Numbered from the stretch's first letter, positions 20,220 through 31,345 are shown. The stretch: 39,273 nt of DNA from Chitinophagales bacterium (GCA_015654495.1 JAATGW010000090.1:1-39273); one strand, 5' to 3'. The notes: generated by a model from the letters alone, not told the origin. Program-made: numbers and translations.

Positions 20220-20227
20220 TACTTTTG
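20220..20227 (+). promoter_or_regulatory. Candidate -7 element TACTTTTG upstream of uvrA
   Basis: TAnnTTTG match overlapping the TTG used as the ORF-track start; no good -33 element. Confidence 0.45.
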
Positions 20228-23047
20228 CAGATGACTATGCCGAAAGCCACGCCCCGTAAGGATAACAGGAAAATGAGTACAAAGCAAACCGGAAGAGATT
20301 CGATATATATCAAAGGTGCAAGGGTGCATAATCTACGTAATGTTAACGTAGAAATACCAAGGGAAAATCTTGTTGTAGTTACAGGTGTTTCCGGATCAGG
20401 AAAATCATCACTTACAATTGATACTTTATATGCTGAAGGTCAGCGCAGGTATGCTGAAAGTCTGAGTGCATATGCTCGTCAGTTTCTGATGCGGATGAAT
20501 AAGCCTGATGTCGATTATATACACGGCTTGTGTCCTGCAATTGCCATCGAACAAAAAGTGATCACGCGTACTCCACGTAGTACAGTAGGAAGTATGACGG
20601 AGATATATGATTATCTCCGTTTATTATATGGCCGTGTTGGTAAAACAATTTCTCCGATATCAGGTCGGCAGGTTAAAAAAGATGATGTACCCGATGTAAT
20701 CAATGCGATTCTGGGTTATGATGCAGGTGATAAGGTATACATTCTGGTTTCATTCCGGTTCCAGGGTAAGAGAGAAATAAATGAAGAACTGAATATTCTC
20801 CTGCAAAAAGGCTTTTCCCGGTTATTTGATAAAAAAACAAACAGCCTGTTAAGAATCGAAGATCTGCTCGAACAGAAAAGTTTTAAACCAACTGCTGATA
20901 TTTTTATTCTGATCGATCGCCTTGTTGTGAAAGATTTTGATGAAGATGATAAACACCGCATAGCAGATTCTGTCGGCACCGCTTTTTACGAGGGCGAAGG
21001 AAATATTTTCCTGTTAAGGAATGATGGTAAGCCGGAACTCTTCTCCAATCTTTTTGAACTGGACGGCATGCGATTCGAAGAGCCGGTTCCAAATCTTTTT
21101 TCTTTCAATAACCCTTTTGGTGCTTGCCCGGTATGTGAAGGATTTTCGCAGATACTGGGGATTGATCCTGATCTCGTAATACCAGATAAAAGGTTAAGTC
21201 TATTTGAAGGCGCTGTAGCACCATGGAAAGGGGAGAAGCTTGGTCAGTGGAAGGAGAGTTTTATAAAGGCCGCTAAACGATTTGATTTTCCCATTCACAG
21301 ACCCATTATTGATTTAACAGCGCAGGAATCAAAAACATTATGGGAAGGGAATGAATATGCTCAGGGCATCAATGACTTTTTTAAAGAGGTAGAGCAGAAT
21401 CTTTATAAAGTACAATACAGGGTATTGTTATCAAGGTATCGTGGCAGAACAACCTGTACCGCCTGTCATGGATATCGTCTCAGGCCTGAAGCCCTGTATG
21501 TAAAAATCGGCGGGAAACATATCGGTGAATTAGGCGAATTACAGGTAAGGGACCTGAATGCATGGTTTGGCCAGCTGGTGCTTAGTGAATTTGACGAACA
21601 GGTTGCAAAGCGGATACTTATTGAGATCAAACAAAGACTGCGCACATTGCTTGATGTGGGATTGGGATACCTTACGCTGAACCGGCTTGCCAATAGTTTG
21701 AGTGGTGGAGAAAGTCAAAGAATACAATTGACCAGGAGTATCGGAAGCAATCTTACCAATTCGCTTTATATCCTTGATGAGCCGTCCATCGGTTTGCATT
21801 CGCGGGATACAGCCCGGTTGATTCATGTTCTGAAGAATCTGCGGGACCTTCATAATACTGTTGTAGTAGTAGAACATGATGAGCTGATGATGCGGGAAGC
21901 TGACTATATCATTGATATGGGCCCGCTGGCAAGTCACCTTGGAGGTGAAGTTGTTGCTGCAGGAAATTATAACGAGCTGATAAAAAATAAAAAAAGTCTC
22001 ACAGCACAATACCTCACTGGCGTACTAACCATTGATCCTCCTGCCAAACTCCGGAAATCAAAAAAATTTATCCAGGTAGAAGGAGCGAGGCAGAATAACC
22101 TGCAGAACATAACTGTGAAATTCCCTTTACAGGTACTCTGTGCCGTTAGCGGAGTAAGCGGGAGCGGTAAAACAACTCTGGTGAAGCAGGTATTATATCC
22201 CGCATTGCAGAAAATAAAGGGTGAATTTTCTGACAAGGTCGGTTTACACAAAGCAATCACGGGCGACATTGAATCCATCAAACAGATTGAGATGGTGGAT
22301 CAGAATCCCATCGGTAAATCTTCAAGAAGTAATCCGGTTACTTATATCAAGGCCTGGGATGAAGTGCGGGATCTGTATTCCAAACAACCTTTGAGCAAAA
22401 TAAGAGGATATCAACCCAAACATTTTTCTTTCAATGTAGATGGCGGCCGTTGTGATGAATGTAAAGGCGAAGGAGAACAGGTTGTGGAAATGCAGTTTCT
22501 TGCGGATGTGCATCTAACCTGCGAAGTATGTGGAGGCAAGAGATTCAAAGAAGAAGTACTTGAAGTAAGGTATCACGGAAAAAATATTTTTGAGGTCCTG
22601 GAAATGAGTGTGGATGAATCCCATGAATTTTTCAGGGAAGAAAAAGATATCATTCAGAAAATAAAACCCCTGAGTGATGTAGGGCTGGGATATGTAAAAC
22701 TGGGGCAGTCAGGTGATACACTTTCAGGTGGTGAAGCGCAACGCGTAAAACTTGCTTCATTTCTTGGCAAAGGAAAATCAACCCAGGGTGTTCTTTTCAT
22801 TTTTGATGAACCTACGACTGGTCTGCATTTTCATGATATAAAGAAATTACTGGCTTCTTTTAACGCACTTATCGAGCAGGGACATAGCGTAGTTGTAATT
22901 GAACATAATCTCGATGTAATAAAAAGTGCAGATTGGGTGATTGAACTTGGCCCTGAAGCCGGCGATGCCGGTGGTAATATAGTTTACGAAGGCGCCCCTG
23001 CCGGACTGAAAGATTGTAAAGAGAGCCGTACAAGACCGTTTATGTAA
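20225..23047 (+). CDS. uvrA: Excinuclease ABC subunit A
   Basis: [36 protein letters not shown], two ABC signatures ([32 protein letters not shown]), zinc motifs [26 protein letters not shown]. True start is probably downstream of 20225. Confidence 0.97.
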   Translation: MQMTMPKATPRKDNRKMSTKQTGRDSIYIKGARVHNLRNVNVEIPRENLVVVTGVSGSGKSSLTIDTLYAEGQRRYAESLSAYARQFLMRMNKPDVDYIHGLCPAIAIEQKVITRTPRSTVGSMTEIYDYLRLLYGRVGKTISPISGRQVKKDDVPDVINAILGYDAGDKVYILVSFRFQGKREINEELNILLQKGFSRLFDKKTNSLLRIEDLLEQKSFKPTADIFILIDRLVVKDFDEDDKHRIADSVGTAFYEGEGNIFLLRNDGKPELFSNLFELDGMRFEEPVPNLFSFNNPFGACPVCEGFSQILGIDPDLVIPDKRLSLFEGAVAPWKGEKLGQWKESFIKAAKRFDFPIHRPIIDLTAQESKTLWEGNEYAQGINDFFKEVEQNLYKVQYRVLLSRYRGRTTCTACHGYRLRPEALYVKIGGKHIGELGELQVRDLNAWFGQLVLSEFDEQVAKRILIEIKQRLRTLLDVGLGYLTLNRLANSLSGGESQRIQLTRSIGSNLTNSLYILDEPSIGLHSRDTARLIHVLKNLRDLHNTVVVVEHDELMMREADYIIDMGPLASHLGGEVVAAGNYNELIKNKKSLTAQYLTGVLTIDPPAKLRKSKKFIQVEGARQNNLQNITVKFPLQVLCAVSGVSGSGKTTLVKQVLYPALQKIKGEFSDKVGLHKAITGDIESIKQIEMVDQNPIGKSSRSNPVTYIKAWDEVRDLYSKQPLSKIRGYQPKHFSFNVDGGRCDECKGEGEQVVEMQFLADVHLTCEVCGGKRFKEEVLEVRYHGKNIFEVLEMSVDESHEFFREEKDIIQKIKPLSDVGLGYVKLGQSGDTLSGGEAQRVKLASFLGKGKSTQGVLFIFDEPTTGLHFHDIKKLLASFNALIEQGHSVVVIEHNLDVIKSADWVIELGPEAGDAGGNIVYEGAPAGLKDCKESRTRPFM

Positions 23048-23048
23048 G

Positions 23049-23080
23049 ACCTCCGCGGTTTTAAACCTCGGAGGTTTTAT
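23049..23080 (+). terminator. Intrinsic terminator after uvrA
   Basis: ACCTCCG...CGGAGGT stem with inner GGTT/AACC pairing followed by TTTATT. Confidence 0.7.
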
Positions 23081-23236
23081 TGTCGAGGTTGGTACCCGGC
23101 ACATCTCTATCCCAGCGAATTTTTACGAACATGCAAACAGGTATTTTTACGAGTACTTATACGTTTTCTTCATTTATCCAGCGCCTCATTTTCAGCGTAT
23201 TAATCTTTTTGTGTTAGATTCTATCCTCTTCATGGC

Positions 23237-23267
23237 TTGCAAAATCCAAAACTGGCTGTTAGTTTTG
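23237..23267 (+). promoter_or_regulatory. Candidate promoter TTG-N20-TAGTTTTG upstream of the first large T9SS protein
   Basis: TTG 23237-23239 and TAGTTTTG 23260-23267, about 120 nt before the start codon. Confidence 0.45.
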
Positions 23268-23386
23268 CGCAGTAAAATTACTATTTCCTTTATCCTCCCT
23301 GATCTGCTCCGGTTTCCTTAATCTATCCTATCCTTTATTCTTTTTAAGTCCTCCCTTCGAATAGCCGTAACCCTAAACAAAAAAGA

Positions 23387-26300
23387 ATGAAAAAATTGTA
23401 CCCAAAGGTTGCTGTGGCGACCGTAATGAAAACTGTGCTTACTGCAATTGCAGGAATTCTGATCTCTACTAACATAAATGCGCAAACGACTGGTGACTAC
23501 CGGACTAAAGCAACAGGAAACTGGAATGCGTTGACAACCTGGGAAAGGTACCAGGCCGGTACCGGATGGGTTCAGCCTACAGTCGGGCAGGGAACGCCGG
23601 ACGATGGTGATGGCGCTATAACAATCTTAAACACCCATACTGTTACGCTCACCGCTTCGGTTGGCGCGGACCAGTTTATCATCAGCGCAGGCGGGCAGCT
23701 TACCATCAATACCGGTATAACGCTCACTGTTGAAACCGGTACCGGAACTGACTTAACCGTCAACGGTACCCTATTAAATAGTGGTATGATTACCATTGCC
23801 ACCGGATTCCCGACTGGTGCCACTGCAGGTTTTGGTAACGGAAGTGTATATAAACACAATCAAACAGGCGGAACAATACCAACCGCAACCTGGAATACTA
23901 ATGCAACACTTGAATTCAGTAATGGTGGTACTACTGCGATCACTGCACCAAATCTCGGTCCATTAAAAGTTTTAGTTACAAATAATACAGCAGTTACTGT
24001 GTCAGGTACAACGGGTACGCAGACACTGGATATAGCAGCAGGAACAGGCACTGATCTCCAGGTTAATTCCGGTTCTTCTCTAACATTCAACAGTAATTAC
24101 GAGAATCTGGATTTAAATGCTAATGCAACATCAGTGATCGATGGTACACTCAGAGTGAACGGAGCTTTTGTTACATCTTCAAATGGAACCAGCACCACTG
24201 TAAATGGAAAATTCATTTATGGTGGTAGTCAAACCGGCATGACAGCTGCAAAATTCGCTGTTGCTGCCGGGGCAGTCTTTAACTGTGCAATAGACGCGGG
24301 TGCTATACCTGCAGCAAACTGGAACCCCCAGGCTATACTTGAATTCGATGATGGTGGTTCTATCGCCGTTACTTCGCCAAACATCGGACCAATAAAAGTG
24401 TTGGTTACAAATAATACCACAGTTACTATGTCGGGTACAGCTGGTGCCCAGACTTTGGATATTGGAGCAGGAACAGGCACGGACCTTCAGATCAATTCCG
24501 GTTCTTCATTAACGCTCAATGGTAATTACGAGAACCTTGAATTAAATACCAATGCCACAGCGGTTATTGACGGAACGCTGAGAGTTAACGGAGCCTTTGT
24601 TACCACTGATAACGGAACAAGCACAACTGTGAATGGTACATTTATTTATGCAGGATCTCAATCCGGAATCACACCTGCAAAATTCACAGTTGCATCGGGC
24701 GGCACATTTGAACATGCGATTAACGGAGGTACTGTACCAACAGCAACATGGAGTACAGGTTCGACTTTGAAAGTTACGGGTTTGACTGATGCAGATTTAG
24801 GTGGTATGAGCCAGGCTTTTTATCATGTGCTGTTTCAGAATGTTTTAACTGATAACGTAACTCTGGGTGCTGCGTTGAATATTCAGGGAAATTTAACTAT
24901 TTCTAATACGGGAGGCGCAAATGATGAATTACGTATCAGTAACGATGCAACTGATAGAATTGCTGCAGTTGCCGGTAATGTTTTGCTGACCAGTGGTAAT
25001 TTTATTTTAGTTGATGATGATGGAGATGTCACGTTCAACGTAGCTGGTAATTTCACACAGAGCGGCGGAACCTTCAGACCGAAAGATGATAATGGAAATG
25101 TTATAATTAACATCGCGGGAAATCTGACTGTATCAAACGGAACATTCGATCAGAATGCAATCGGTGCAGGAGCCGCGACAATTATAAATGTAACAGGAAA
25201 TTTTGCTCTGTCGAATGGTACTTTTGATATGAGTGGAACTAACGGCTTTTCCGGTGTAATGAATCTCCGCGGAAACTATACGCATTCAGGCGGTACACTC
25301 ACTGAAACAGCAACCGGAAATGGAACATTTAACTTCGTTGGTGATAAACTGCATAATTTTTCTTCCGCAGGCACGGCTTCAAACACCATAAATTACACAG
25401 TTGAAACTGGCGATACTCTGCAGTTCGATCTTGCTGCAACATTAGTATCCGGAGCCGGAACCTTTAATGCGCAGTCCGGTTCCACTGTAGGTATCAGGCA
25501 CACTCAGGGAATTTCTACATCAGGCACAACTGGCGCTGTTCGTACAACAGGAAGAACTTATAGCCCAGGAGCAAATTATATCTATAATGGCAGCGCAGCC
25601 CAGGCAACTGGTACTGGTCTTACAGGGGCAGCAAATCTCACAATTGCAAATTCCGGCCCTGCTGCAGTTACAATCACAAACAACAACGTGAATGTAACGG
25701 GCACTTTACTTATCAGTTCCGGAACTCTTGCCCTGGGAACCAATACGATGTTGGTCGGCGGAAACTGGACGAATAATGGCGGCAGCCTTACAGCTACCGG
25801 TGCAGGTAATGTAGTAATGAACGGAACTGCGCTGCAAACAATTGGCGGCACTATTGCAACAACTTTCAATAATCTGAATCTTAATAAAACAGCAGGAACA
25901 GTTGCCCTTGCACAGAACATGAATATGGCAGGTACGCTTAATATTGGTGTGAACCTGGATCTGGCAACTTATATTCTTACTATGAGTGCCGCGTCTCCCA
26001 CTATCGGAACTCTTGGAGCTGGTAGTTTCAGTGCAACAAAGATGATCATCGCTTCGGGCGGTGGTGAATTGCGCAAAACTCTTTCAGCAGCGGGTGCAGT
26101 TGCTTTCCCGATAGGCGATAACACAGGAGTCGCCGAATATTCTCCGGTAGGAATTTTATTTACTGGTGGAACTTATGCGGGATATGTATCAGCAAAAGTT
26201 GCTGACGTGAAACATCCTGATAATGGAAACAATGATTTAACGGGAAATTACCTGACACGTTACTGGACCATCACACAGAGTGGACTTTCCGGTTTCTCTG

Positions 26301-27022
26301 CATTGGTTGGATTAAATTATGTTGACGCTGATGTTGTAAACGACGAAAACAATATCAGAATGGGAAAATGGAACGGAACAGCTCCCTGGGTCAGGTTTGA
26401 TCCTTCGATCACCCCTGCATCTAACCTGCTGAATGCAACGGTTTCATCATTCTCTGATTTTACCGGTATCAACCTGCTCGAAGCATTGCCGGTGAAACTC
26501 AACAACTTTACAGCTACCCTGGTTGATAAATCCGCTGACCTGGCATGGACCACCGCGGAAGAGATCAATTCATCACATTATGACGTTGAACATAGTACCG
26601 ATGGTGTTAATTTCAAAACCCTTTCTGTTGTTTCTTCAAAAAACAGCCAGACAGGTAGCGCATACGCTTATCGTCACCTGACCCCGACCGTGGGTAAAAA
26701 CTACTACAGGCTGAAAATGGTGGATGTGGATGAAAAATTTGAGTACAGTCCGATCATCATGCTGAAATATTCAGGCCCGGGTAAACAGCTGAGCGCCTAC
26801 CCGAACCCGGCAGTCGACAATGTTACTATCCGGTTTGAAAAAGTGACCAAAGCCGCTTTCATCAGGGTGGTTGATATGCAGGGACGCATTCTGAATTCTA
26901 TTGTTGTACCTGCGGGTTCAACACTGATGCAGGTTAAACTCAACGGGTATTCACGAGGTATATATAATATTGTTTATGAAATTGATGGTGAGAAAACGAT
27001 TCACCGGATACAGAAGAATTAA
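23387..27022 (+). CDS. Large secreted beta-strand-repeat protein with T9SS type A C-terminal sorting domain
   Basis: Signal peptide ending INAQ; many G-N-F/L..SGGTF-type repeats; EALPVKLNNFTATLVDKSADLAWTTAEEINSSHYDVEHSTDG domain; C-term LSAYPNPAVDNVTIRF...VVDMQGRILNSIVVPAGST...YSRGIYNIVYEIDGEKTIHRIQKN. Confidence 0.92.
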   Translation: MKKLYPKVAVATVMKTVLTAIAGILISTNINAQTTGDYRTKATGNWNALTTWERYQAGTGWVQPTVGQGTPDDGDGAITILNTHTVTLTASVGADQFIISAGGQLTINTGITLTVETGTGTDLTVNGTLLNSGMITIATGFPTGATAGFGNGSVYKHNQTGGTIPTATWNTNATLEFSNGGTTAITAPNLGPLKVLVTNNTAVTVSGTTGTQTLDIAAGTGTDLQVNSGSSLTFNSNYENLDLNANATSVIDGTLRVNGAFVTSSNGTSTTVNGKFIYGGSQTGMTAAKFAVAAGAVFNCAIDAGAIPAANWNPQAILEFDDGGSIAVTSPNIGPIKVLVTNNTTVTMSGTAGAQTLDIGAGTGTDLQINSGSSLTLNGNYENLELNTNATAVIDGTLRVNGAFVTTDNGTSTTVNGTFIYAGSQSGITPAKFTVASGGTFEHAINGGTVPTATWSTGSTLKVTGLTDADLGGMSQAFYHVLFQNVLTDNVTLGAALNIQGNLTISNTGGANDELRISNDATDRIAAVAGNVLLTSGNFILVDDDGDVTFNVAGNFTQSGGTFRPKDDNGNVIINIAGNLTVSNGTFDQNAIGAGAATIINVTGNFALSNGTFDMSGTNGFSGVMNLRGNYTHSGGTLTETATGNGTFNFVGDKLHNFSSAGTASNTINYTVETGDTLQFDLAATLVSGAGTFNAQSGSTVGIRHTQGISTSGTTGAVRTTGRTYSPGANYIYNGSAAQATGTGLTGAANLTIANSGPAAVTITNNNVNVTGTLLISSGTLALGTNTMLVGGNWTNNGGSLTATGAGNVVMNGTALQTIGGTIATTFNNLNLNKTAGTVALAQNMNMAGTLNIGVNLDLATYILTMSAASPTIGTLGAGSFSATKMIIASGGGELRKTLSAAGAVAFPIGDNTGVAEYSPVGILFTGGTYAGYVSAKVADVKHPDNGNNDLTGNYLTRYWTITQSGLSGFSALVGLNYVDADVVNDENNIRMGKWNGTAPWVRFDPSITPASNLLNATVSSFSDFTGINLLEALPVKLNNFTATLVDKSADLAWTTAEEINSSHYDVEHSTDGVNFKTLSVVSSKNSQTGSAYAYRHLTPTVGKNYYRLKMVDVDEKFEYSPIIMLKYSGPGKQLSAYPNPAVDNVTIRFEKVTKAAFIRVVDMQGRILNSIVVPAGSTLMQVKLNGYSRGIYNIVYEIDGEKTIHRIQKN
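23891..24748 (+). repeat. Two tandem 429-bp (143-aa) intragenic repeat units
   Basis: Equivalent TGG (Trp) codons at 23891, 24320 and 24749 are each 429 bp apart; units share GPLKVLVTNNTAVTVSGTTGTQTLDIAAGTGTDLQVNSGSSLTFNSNYENLDLNANATSVIDGTLRVNGAFVT. Confidence 0.9.
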
Positions 27023-27033
27023 AAACAAAGAGC

Positions 27034-27063
27034 AAAGGAGGCTGATTATTCAGCCTCCTTTTT
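27034..27063 (+). terminator. Intrinsic terminator after the first T9SS protein
   Basis: AAAGGAGGCTGA-TTAT-TCAGCCTCCTTTTT perfect 12-bp stem. Confidence 0.9.
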
Positions 27064-27225
27064 AATTACGATAGTTTTTCAGATTGTCTTTTTCTGTTTC
27101 AGGTGTTGAGAAAATTTCTGCCCTTACCTATAAAAAATTTAGTATTTCAAAAATATTTCTTGCTAAATATCAATGTTTGAGCGGTTTAAATGCAAGATGG
27201 CATACTTTTTAGGTAAGATAATCTG

Positions 27226-27650
27226 ATGAAATCGATCCTTCAAAAAGGCTACAATAAAATTCGATTTCTGAATCCGGTTCCCGGTGAAAACTATTACAGA
27301 TTTAAGATGGTTGATTTAAGTTCCCTGTTTTAATAACCGGTTGTGATGTTTACTATTTTATCGCTTAGGTCAATTCAGCGTTTTCCCTAAAGGCAGTTTG
27401 AGGAGGTCATTTATATTATCGATATGGCAGGAAGGCTCATTAGTTGACTGCGGTACCGGCAGGGGCAAACCGATTAAATGTGATGCGACAGGCAAATACC
27501 GACAGGAAGCAGTTTATAATATCCGTAAAAATTGGAATCCGTGAACTATTCAGATATCCATAGGGTGCCGGTGACCGTAAGTTTTTCCTGCAGGTTAACG
27601 GCAACGAGTAGTCGGTTACAGACTTCCGGATTGAAGAATTTATGAATTCA
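27226..27650 (+). pseudogene. Decayed T9SS C-terminal region (fossil of a large secreted protein)
   Basis: Frame-1 translation FLNPVPGENYYRFKMVDLSSLF**PVVMF...QRFP*RQFEEVIYIIDMAGRLIS* parallels LTPTVGKNYYRLKMVDVDEKFEYSPIIML...LSAYPNP...IRFEKV...RVVDMQGRILN of the upstream gene; VPAG, VYNI and VNGNE segments follow in shifted frames. Confidence 0.75.
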
Positions 27651-28006
27651 TACAATTTTTTATCTCATAATTTTGTCTAATTCAACATGTTGGCATATTT
27701 TTAACGCGTATTTCTACTTTTAATAATCCAATTCCTTTGATACTGCACCCGAATATCCCCCTGATCACTATGTACCGTTTGCCGGTCATTTTCTTTTTAA
27801 TCTAATGTAATTCACCAATCCGCGCAGGTTGTTGGTTTGCTTCACCGGTTAAGGGTATCTTTTGTTCTATTCACCTTCTCTCGGCGTATAACAAGCTAAA
27901 TTTTCTGCAAAAATTTTAAGCCAAACCTTACAGAAAGCCGGTATGGAAATGCCGATCATTTTTCATTTATAACCAAATCCAGAATCTGAAATAAAACTCT
28001 ACCTAC

Positions 28007-30895
28007 ATGTTAGCAAAACCTTCTGCTTACAAAAACATCCTGCTTACTTTTTCCGGAATCTTTTTAATTCAATTGAGTATCGCTCAGACAAATGTCTGGG
28101 ATGGCTCAGCCAGTAATTTGTGGAACAATCCTGCAAACTGGTCTTTAAATGTCACTCCCAAGGTCGGGCATGATGTAGTTATTCCAATAAGCGCAAATAT
28201 TAGCCTGAACTCTACTCCTCAAACCTTAAAAAGTCTCACAGTTTCGGGAGGAGCAACGGTATCACTGACCGCAACCGGCGGAACCAGAACTCTTACACTC
28301 AGTAATCCGGGTGCTGCTGGTCTTGATGTTCAGGTCGGGAGTACACTCACCATCCAGGGTACAGGTACAACAGCGATCAGGATTCAATTTTCCGGAGCCG
28401 GAACGCTTGGTAATATCGCAGGTACATTAAATCTAGAAGCAGGTGGAGCTGGCGGATTTTACAGTGCAACAAACAGTATAACAACGGTAACCGGTACACT
28501 TAAAAGAGTAAAAGGTACGATCGTTTCCAATGATATAAATCTTACCATAGCTGACGGAGGCACTTATCAGCACGCTTTAAATGGAGGCGCTATACCTGTC
28601 GCAAGCTGGGGATTTGGCTCGTTTCTGAATCTGACAGGTTTAACCACGACATATCCTACGGGAATGGGTCAGATTTTTGGTAGTGTAATATTTTCAAGTA
28701 CACTCACGAGCAATGTGTTTATGAATAGTGACCTGTTCGCTTCTGCTGATCTCACTTTAAGCAATACCGGAGCCGGTTCAATGATCTTAAACAACAGGAC
28801 GGTTTTTCTTAGTATAACGGTGGGTGGTACCTTTACACAGAATAGCGGTACGTTCATATTGGTAAACAGTACCGGCGAGTCCACTCTTGACATTGGCGGA
28901 AATTTTACATTAAACGGTGGATCATTTATCGAGAAAAATGCTGCCGGAAATGCTACTTTAAATATTGCCGGAACAATGACGATCGCCGGCGGCCTTTTTG
29001 ATCAACGTGCGGCTAGTAATGTTGCCAACTCCAGTGTGAATGTTTTCGGAAATTTTGTACTCACCGGTGGTGTGTATGATATGAACGGAGTTAACAATAC
29101 TCCAGGCTATTTAACCGTTTTTGGTGATTTCAGTTATACAGGAGGGAGCCTGACTGAAACGGCCGCTGGTACCAGCAATGGTCAGGTTATTTTTGGAGGT
29201 TTTATTCAGACATTTACTTCAGGTGGAGCTGTAAATCCGACTTCAATAATTCATTATACAATTAATCCGGGAGTTGTGCTGCAGTTTGCGGACCCCTCTA
29301 CTATTATTACAGGAGCCGGCTCATTTTCAACTTCTGCCGGTTCAACTCTTGGTATTACCAGCGCTCAGGGTATCGCTGTAACTGGTGCTACCGGGAATGT
29401 TCAGGTAACAGGAACAAGAACATATGCAACCGGTACCAGTTATATATATAACGGAACAACAGACCAGGTTGCAGGTACAGGTCTTTCTCAGCATCCCGCG
29501 GAGTTTATTACCATAGAAAATGCAGGAAATACAGTAACTCTTTCAGGAAACGTAGTTGCCACAGCAGACCTGGTAATTTCTAATGGAACTTTAAGCGCTT
29601 CATCATTTAACCTTACCATTGGTGGCGAGTGGGTCAACCTTGGCGATTTTATACCTGGCACAGGAAAGGTTACACTTAATGGGGCAGGTGTTCAGAACAT
29701 AAGCGGAGCAACAACAACTACGTTCAATACTCTTGAACTAGCTAAAACAACCGGTACGGTATTATTGAATCAGGACATTCTGATTAATAGTGCACTTAAT
29801 TTAGATGTGGTACTTGATATTGGAAATTTCAACCTGACAATGGGCAATACAGCTCAGAATATCGGAACAGTTACCGGCACATTTGGACCTACAAAAATGA
29901 TTGTAGCATCGGGTAGCGGTGAAGTTCGCAAGAATGCAACTTCAGCTGCTCAAGCCACCTATGCATTCCCGATAGGTGATAATTCAGGCACTGAAGAATT
30001 TTCACCTGTTGGAATTCTGTTCAGTGGAGGTACCTATAATGGTTATGTAGCAGTGAAAGTTGTTGATGATAAGCATCCGAATAACCTTAATATTACTGAT
30101 TATCTTACCCGCTACTGGATAATTACACAAACCGGATTTTCAGGATTTACTGCGCAGGCAGGTTTTAATTATGTTGACGATGATATTGTTGGTACTGAAA
30201 CTGAAATTCGGCTGGGTGAATGGACAGGTGCTGAACCCTGGCTCAGGTTTGATCCCTCAATTGATCCGTCATTAAATGCACTCGGTGCCACACTCACGGT
30301 TTTTGGTGAAATGTCAGGACTTAGTGTGTCTGAAGCGTTACCAATTCATTTTGGTTCTATCCGGGGATGGGCGCCAAATAGCAGCAGTATTAATGTTGAA
30401 TGGAAGATCCTTGGTGAAACAGGAACTTCTCATTATGAAATTGAAAAATTGCAGTCTGCAAACAATTTTGTGAAAATCGGAACTCAGGAAGCTGGCAACA
30501 GCGGGCTCGATGTGACCTATTCCTTCACTGATCTGTCTCCTTTAACAGGCGATAATTTCTACCGTATAAAAGGTATTGAACTCACTGGTGAAATTACCTA
30601 TAGCCCTGTTGTACGGGTTAAGATCAATGGATCAGGGGCAAGAGAGATGAAGATTTATCCTAATCCGGTCAAAGGGAATTCGCTTGCAATTTCCCTGCAA
30701 AACTTCAAAGCAGGAAAATATGAAATGACCATTACCAACAATCTGGGCCAGGTTATTTACAGCCGCGGAATTGATCAACCGGCTGGTACTACTACCATCA
30801 CGGTTCCATTGAATAATGCTTTGGCAAGAGGAATGTACAGGTTAAGGTTAACCAATGGCGAGGATACTTATATCAGCAGTTTCATAAAAGAATAA
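28007..30895 (+). CDS. Large secreted beta-strand-repeat protein with T9SS type A C-terminal sorting domain
   Basis: Signal peptide ILLTFSGIFLIQLSIAQ; repeats like 23387; C-term MKIYPNPVKGNSLAISLQNFKAGKYEMTITNNLGQVIYSRGIDQPAGTTTITVPLNNALARGMYRLRLTNGEDTYISSFIKE. Confidence 0.92.
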   Translation: MLAKPSAYKNILLTFSGIFLIQLSIAQTNVWDGSASNLWNNPANWSLNVTPKVGHDVVIPISANISLNSTPQTLKSLTVSGGATVSLTATGGTRTLTLSNPGAAGLDVQVGSTLTIQGTGTTAIRIQFSGAGTLGNIAGTLNLEAGGAGGFYSATNSITTVTGTLKRVKGTIVSNDINLTIADGGTYQHALNGGAIPVASWGFGSFLNLTGLTTTYPTGMGQIFGSVIFSSTLTSNVFMNSDLFASADLTLSNTGAGSMILNNRTVFLSITVGGTFTQNSGTFILVNSTGESTLDIGGNFTLNGGSFIEKNAAGNATLNIAGTMTIAGGLFDQRAASNVANSSVNVFGNFVLTGGVYDMNGVNNTPGYLTVFGDFSYTGGSLTETAAGTSNGQVIFGGFIQTFTSGGAVNPTSIIHYTINPGVVLQFADPSTIITGAGSFSTSAGSTLGITSAQGIAVTGATGNVQVTGTRTYATGTSYIYNGTTDQVAGTGLSQHPAEFITIENAGNTVTLSGNVVATADLVISNGTLSASSFNLTIGGEWVNLGDFIPGTGKVTLNGAGVQNISGATTTTFNTLELAKTTGTVLLNQDILINSALNLDVVLDIGNFNLTMGNTAQNIGTVTGTFGPTKMIVASGSGEVRKNATSAAQATYAFPIGDNSGTEEFSPVGILFSGGTYNGYVAVKVVDDKHPNNLNITDYLTRYWIITQTGFSGFTAQAGFNYVDDDIVGTETEIRLGEWTGAEPWLRFDPSIDPSLNALGATLTVFGEMSGLSVSEALPIHFGSIRGWAPNSSSINVEWKILGETGTSHYEIEKLQSANNFVKIGTQEAGNSGLDVTYSFTDLSPLTGDNFYRIKGIELTGEITYSPVVRVKINGSGAREMKIYPNPVKGNSLAISLQNFKAGKYEMTITNNLGQVIYSRGIDQPAGTTTITVPLNNALARGMYRLRLTNGEDTYISSFIKE

Positions 30896-30919
30896 AAAAC
30901 TGAAATAAATATTAATCAG

Positions 30920-30944
30920 GGGCTGCTTCGGCAGCCCTTTTTTT
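30920..30944 (+). terminator. Intrinsic terminator after the second T9SS protein
   Basis: GGGCTGC-TTCG-GCAGCCC followed by TTTTTTT; stable UUCG tetraloop. Confidence 0.9.
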
Positions 30945-31345
30945 ATTCCGGGAGATTTGTACAATGCAAAATGCGGGTTTTTAGATGCAGCATATTCCTG
31001 AATCCGAAATCCTCCGGTAAATGCCAATAACATTTACTCAGAAGTTAGAAAAGAGCTTCTGAATAGGCAGATTATTAATTCCTGAATTTTGCCTGAAAAT
31101 ATAATTGAGTCGGGCGGTGGCTGAGGGCGGACGGTGATCAATACCGGCATCAAATAACTCAACCCGACGGACCTTTCCATGAGCAAAACATCATCACAGC
31201 TGAGAAAATCACAGGTGAAGGAAGATAAAACACCGTAGCGGCTTATAACAACTTTATAATTCTGTAGCTACATCAGTTAAGCAGTAGACGCTAAATTAAC
31301 GGCTTGTGTAATAACATGATCTCCTGCATCTAAACAAAAACTTTT

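Noticed and set aside
23572-26568. Several minus-strand ORFs inside the first T9SS gene
   Set aside because: Val/Pro-rich antisense translations that mirror the Thr/Gly/Asn-rich repeats; no independent coding evidence.
27440-27655. 71-aa minus-strand ORF
   Set aside because: Antisense to the fossil T9SS C-terminal region; the plus-strand homology explains the sequence better.
31081-31260. Intergenic stretch with a GTCGGG/CCCGAC inverted repeat and a 20-codon ORF
   Set aside because: The inverted repeat is short with a long loop and the tiny ORF has no recognisable similarity; insufficient for an RNA or gene call.
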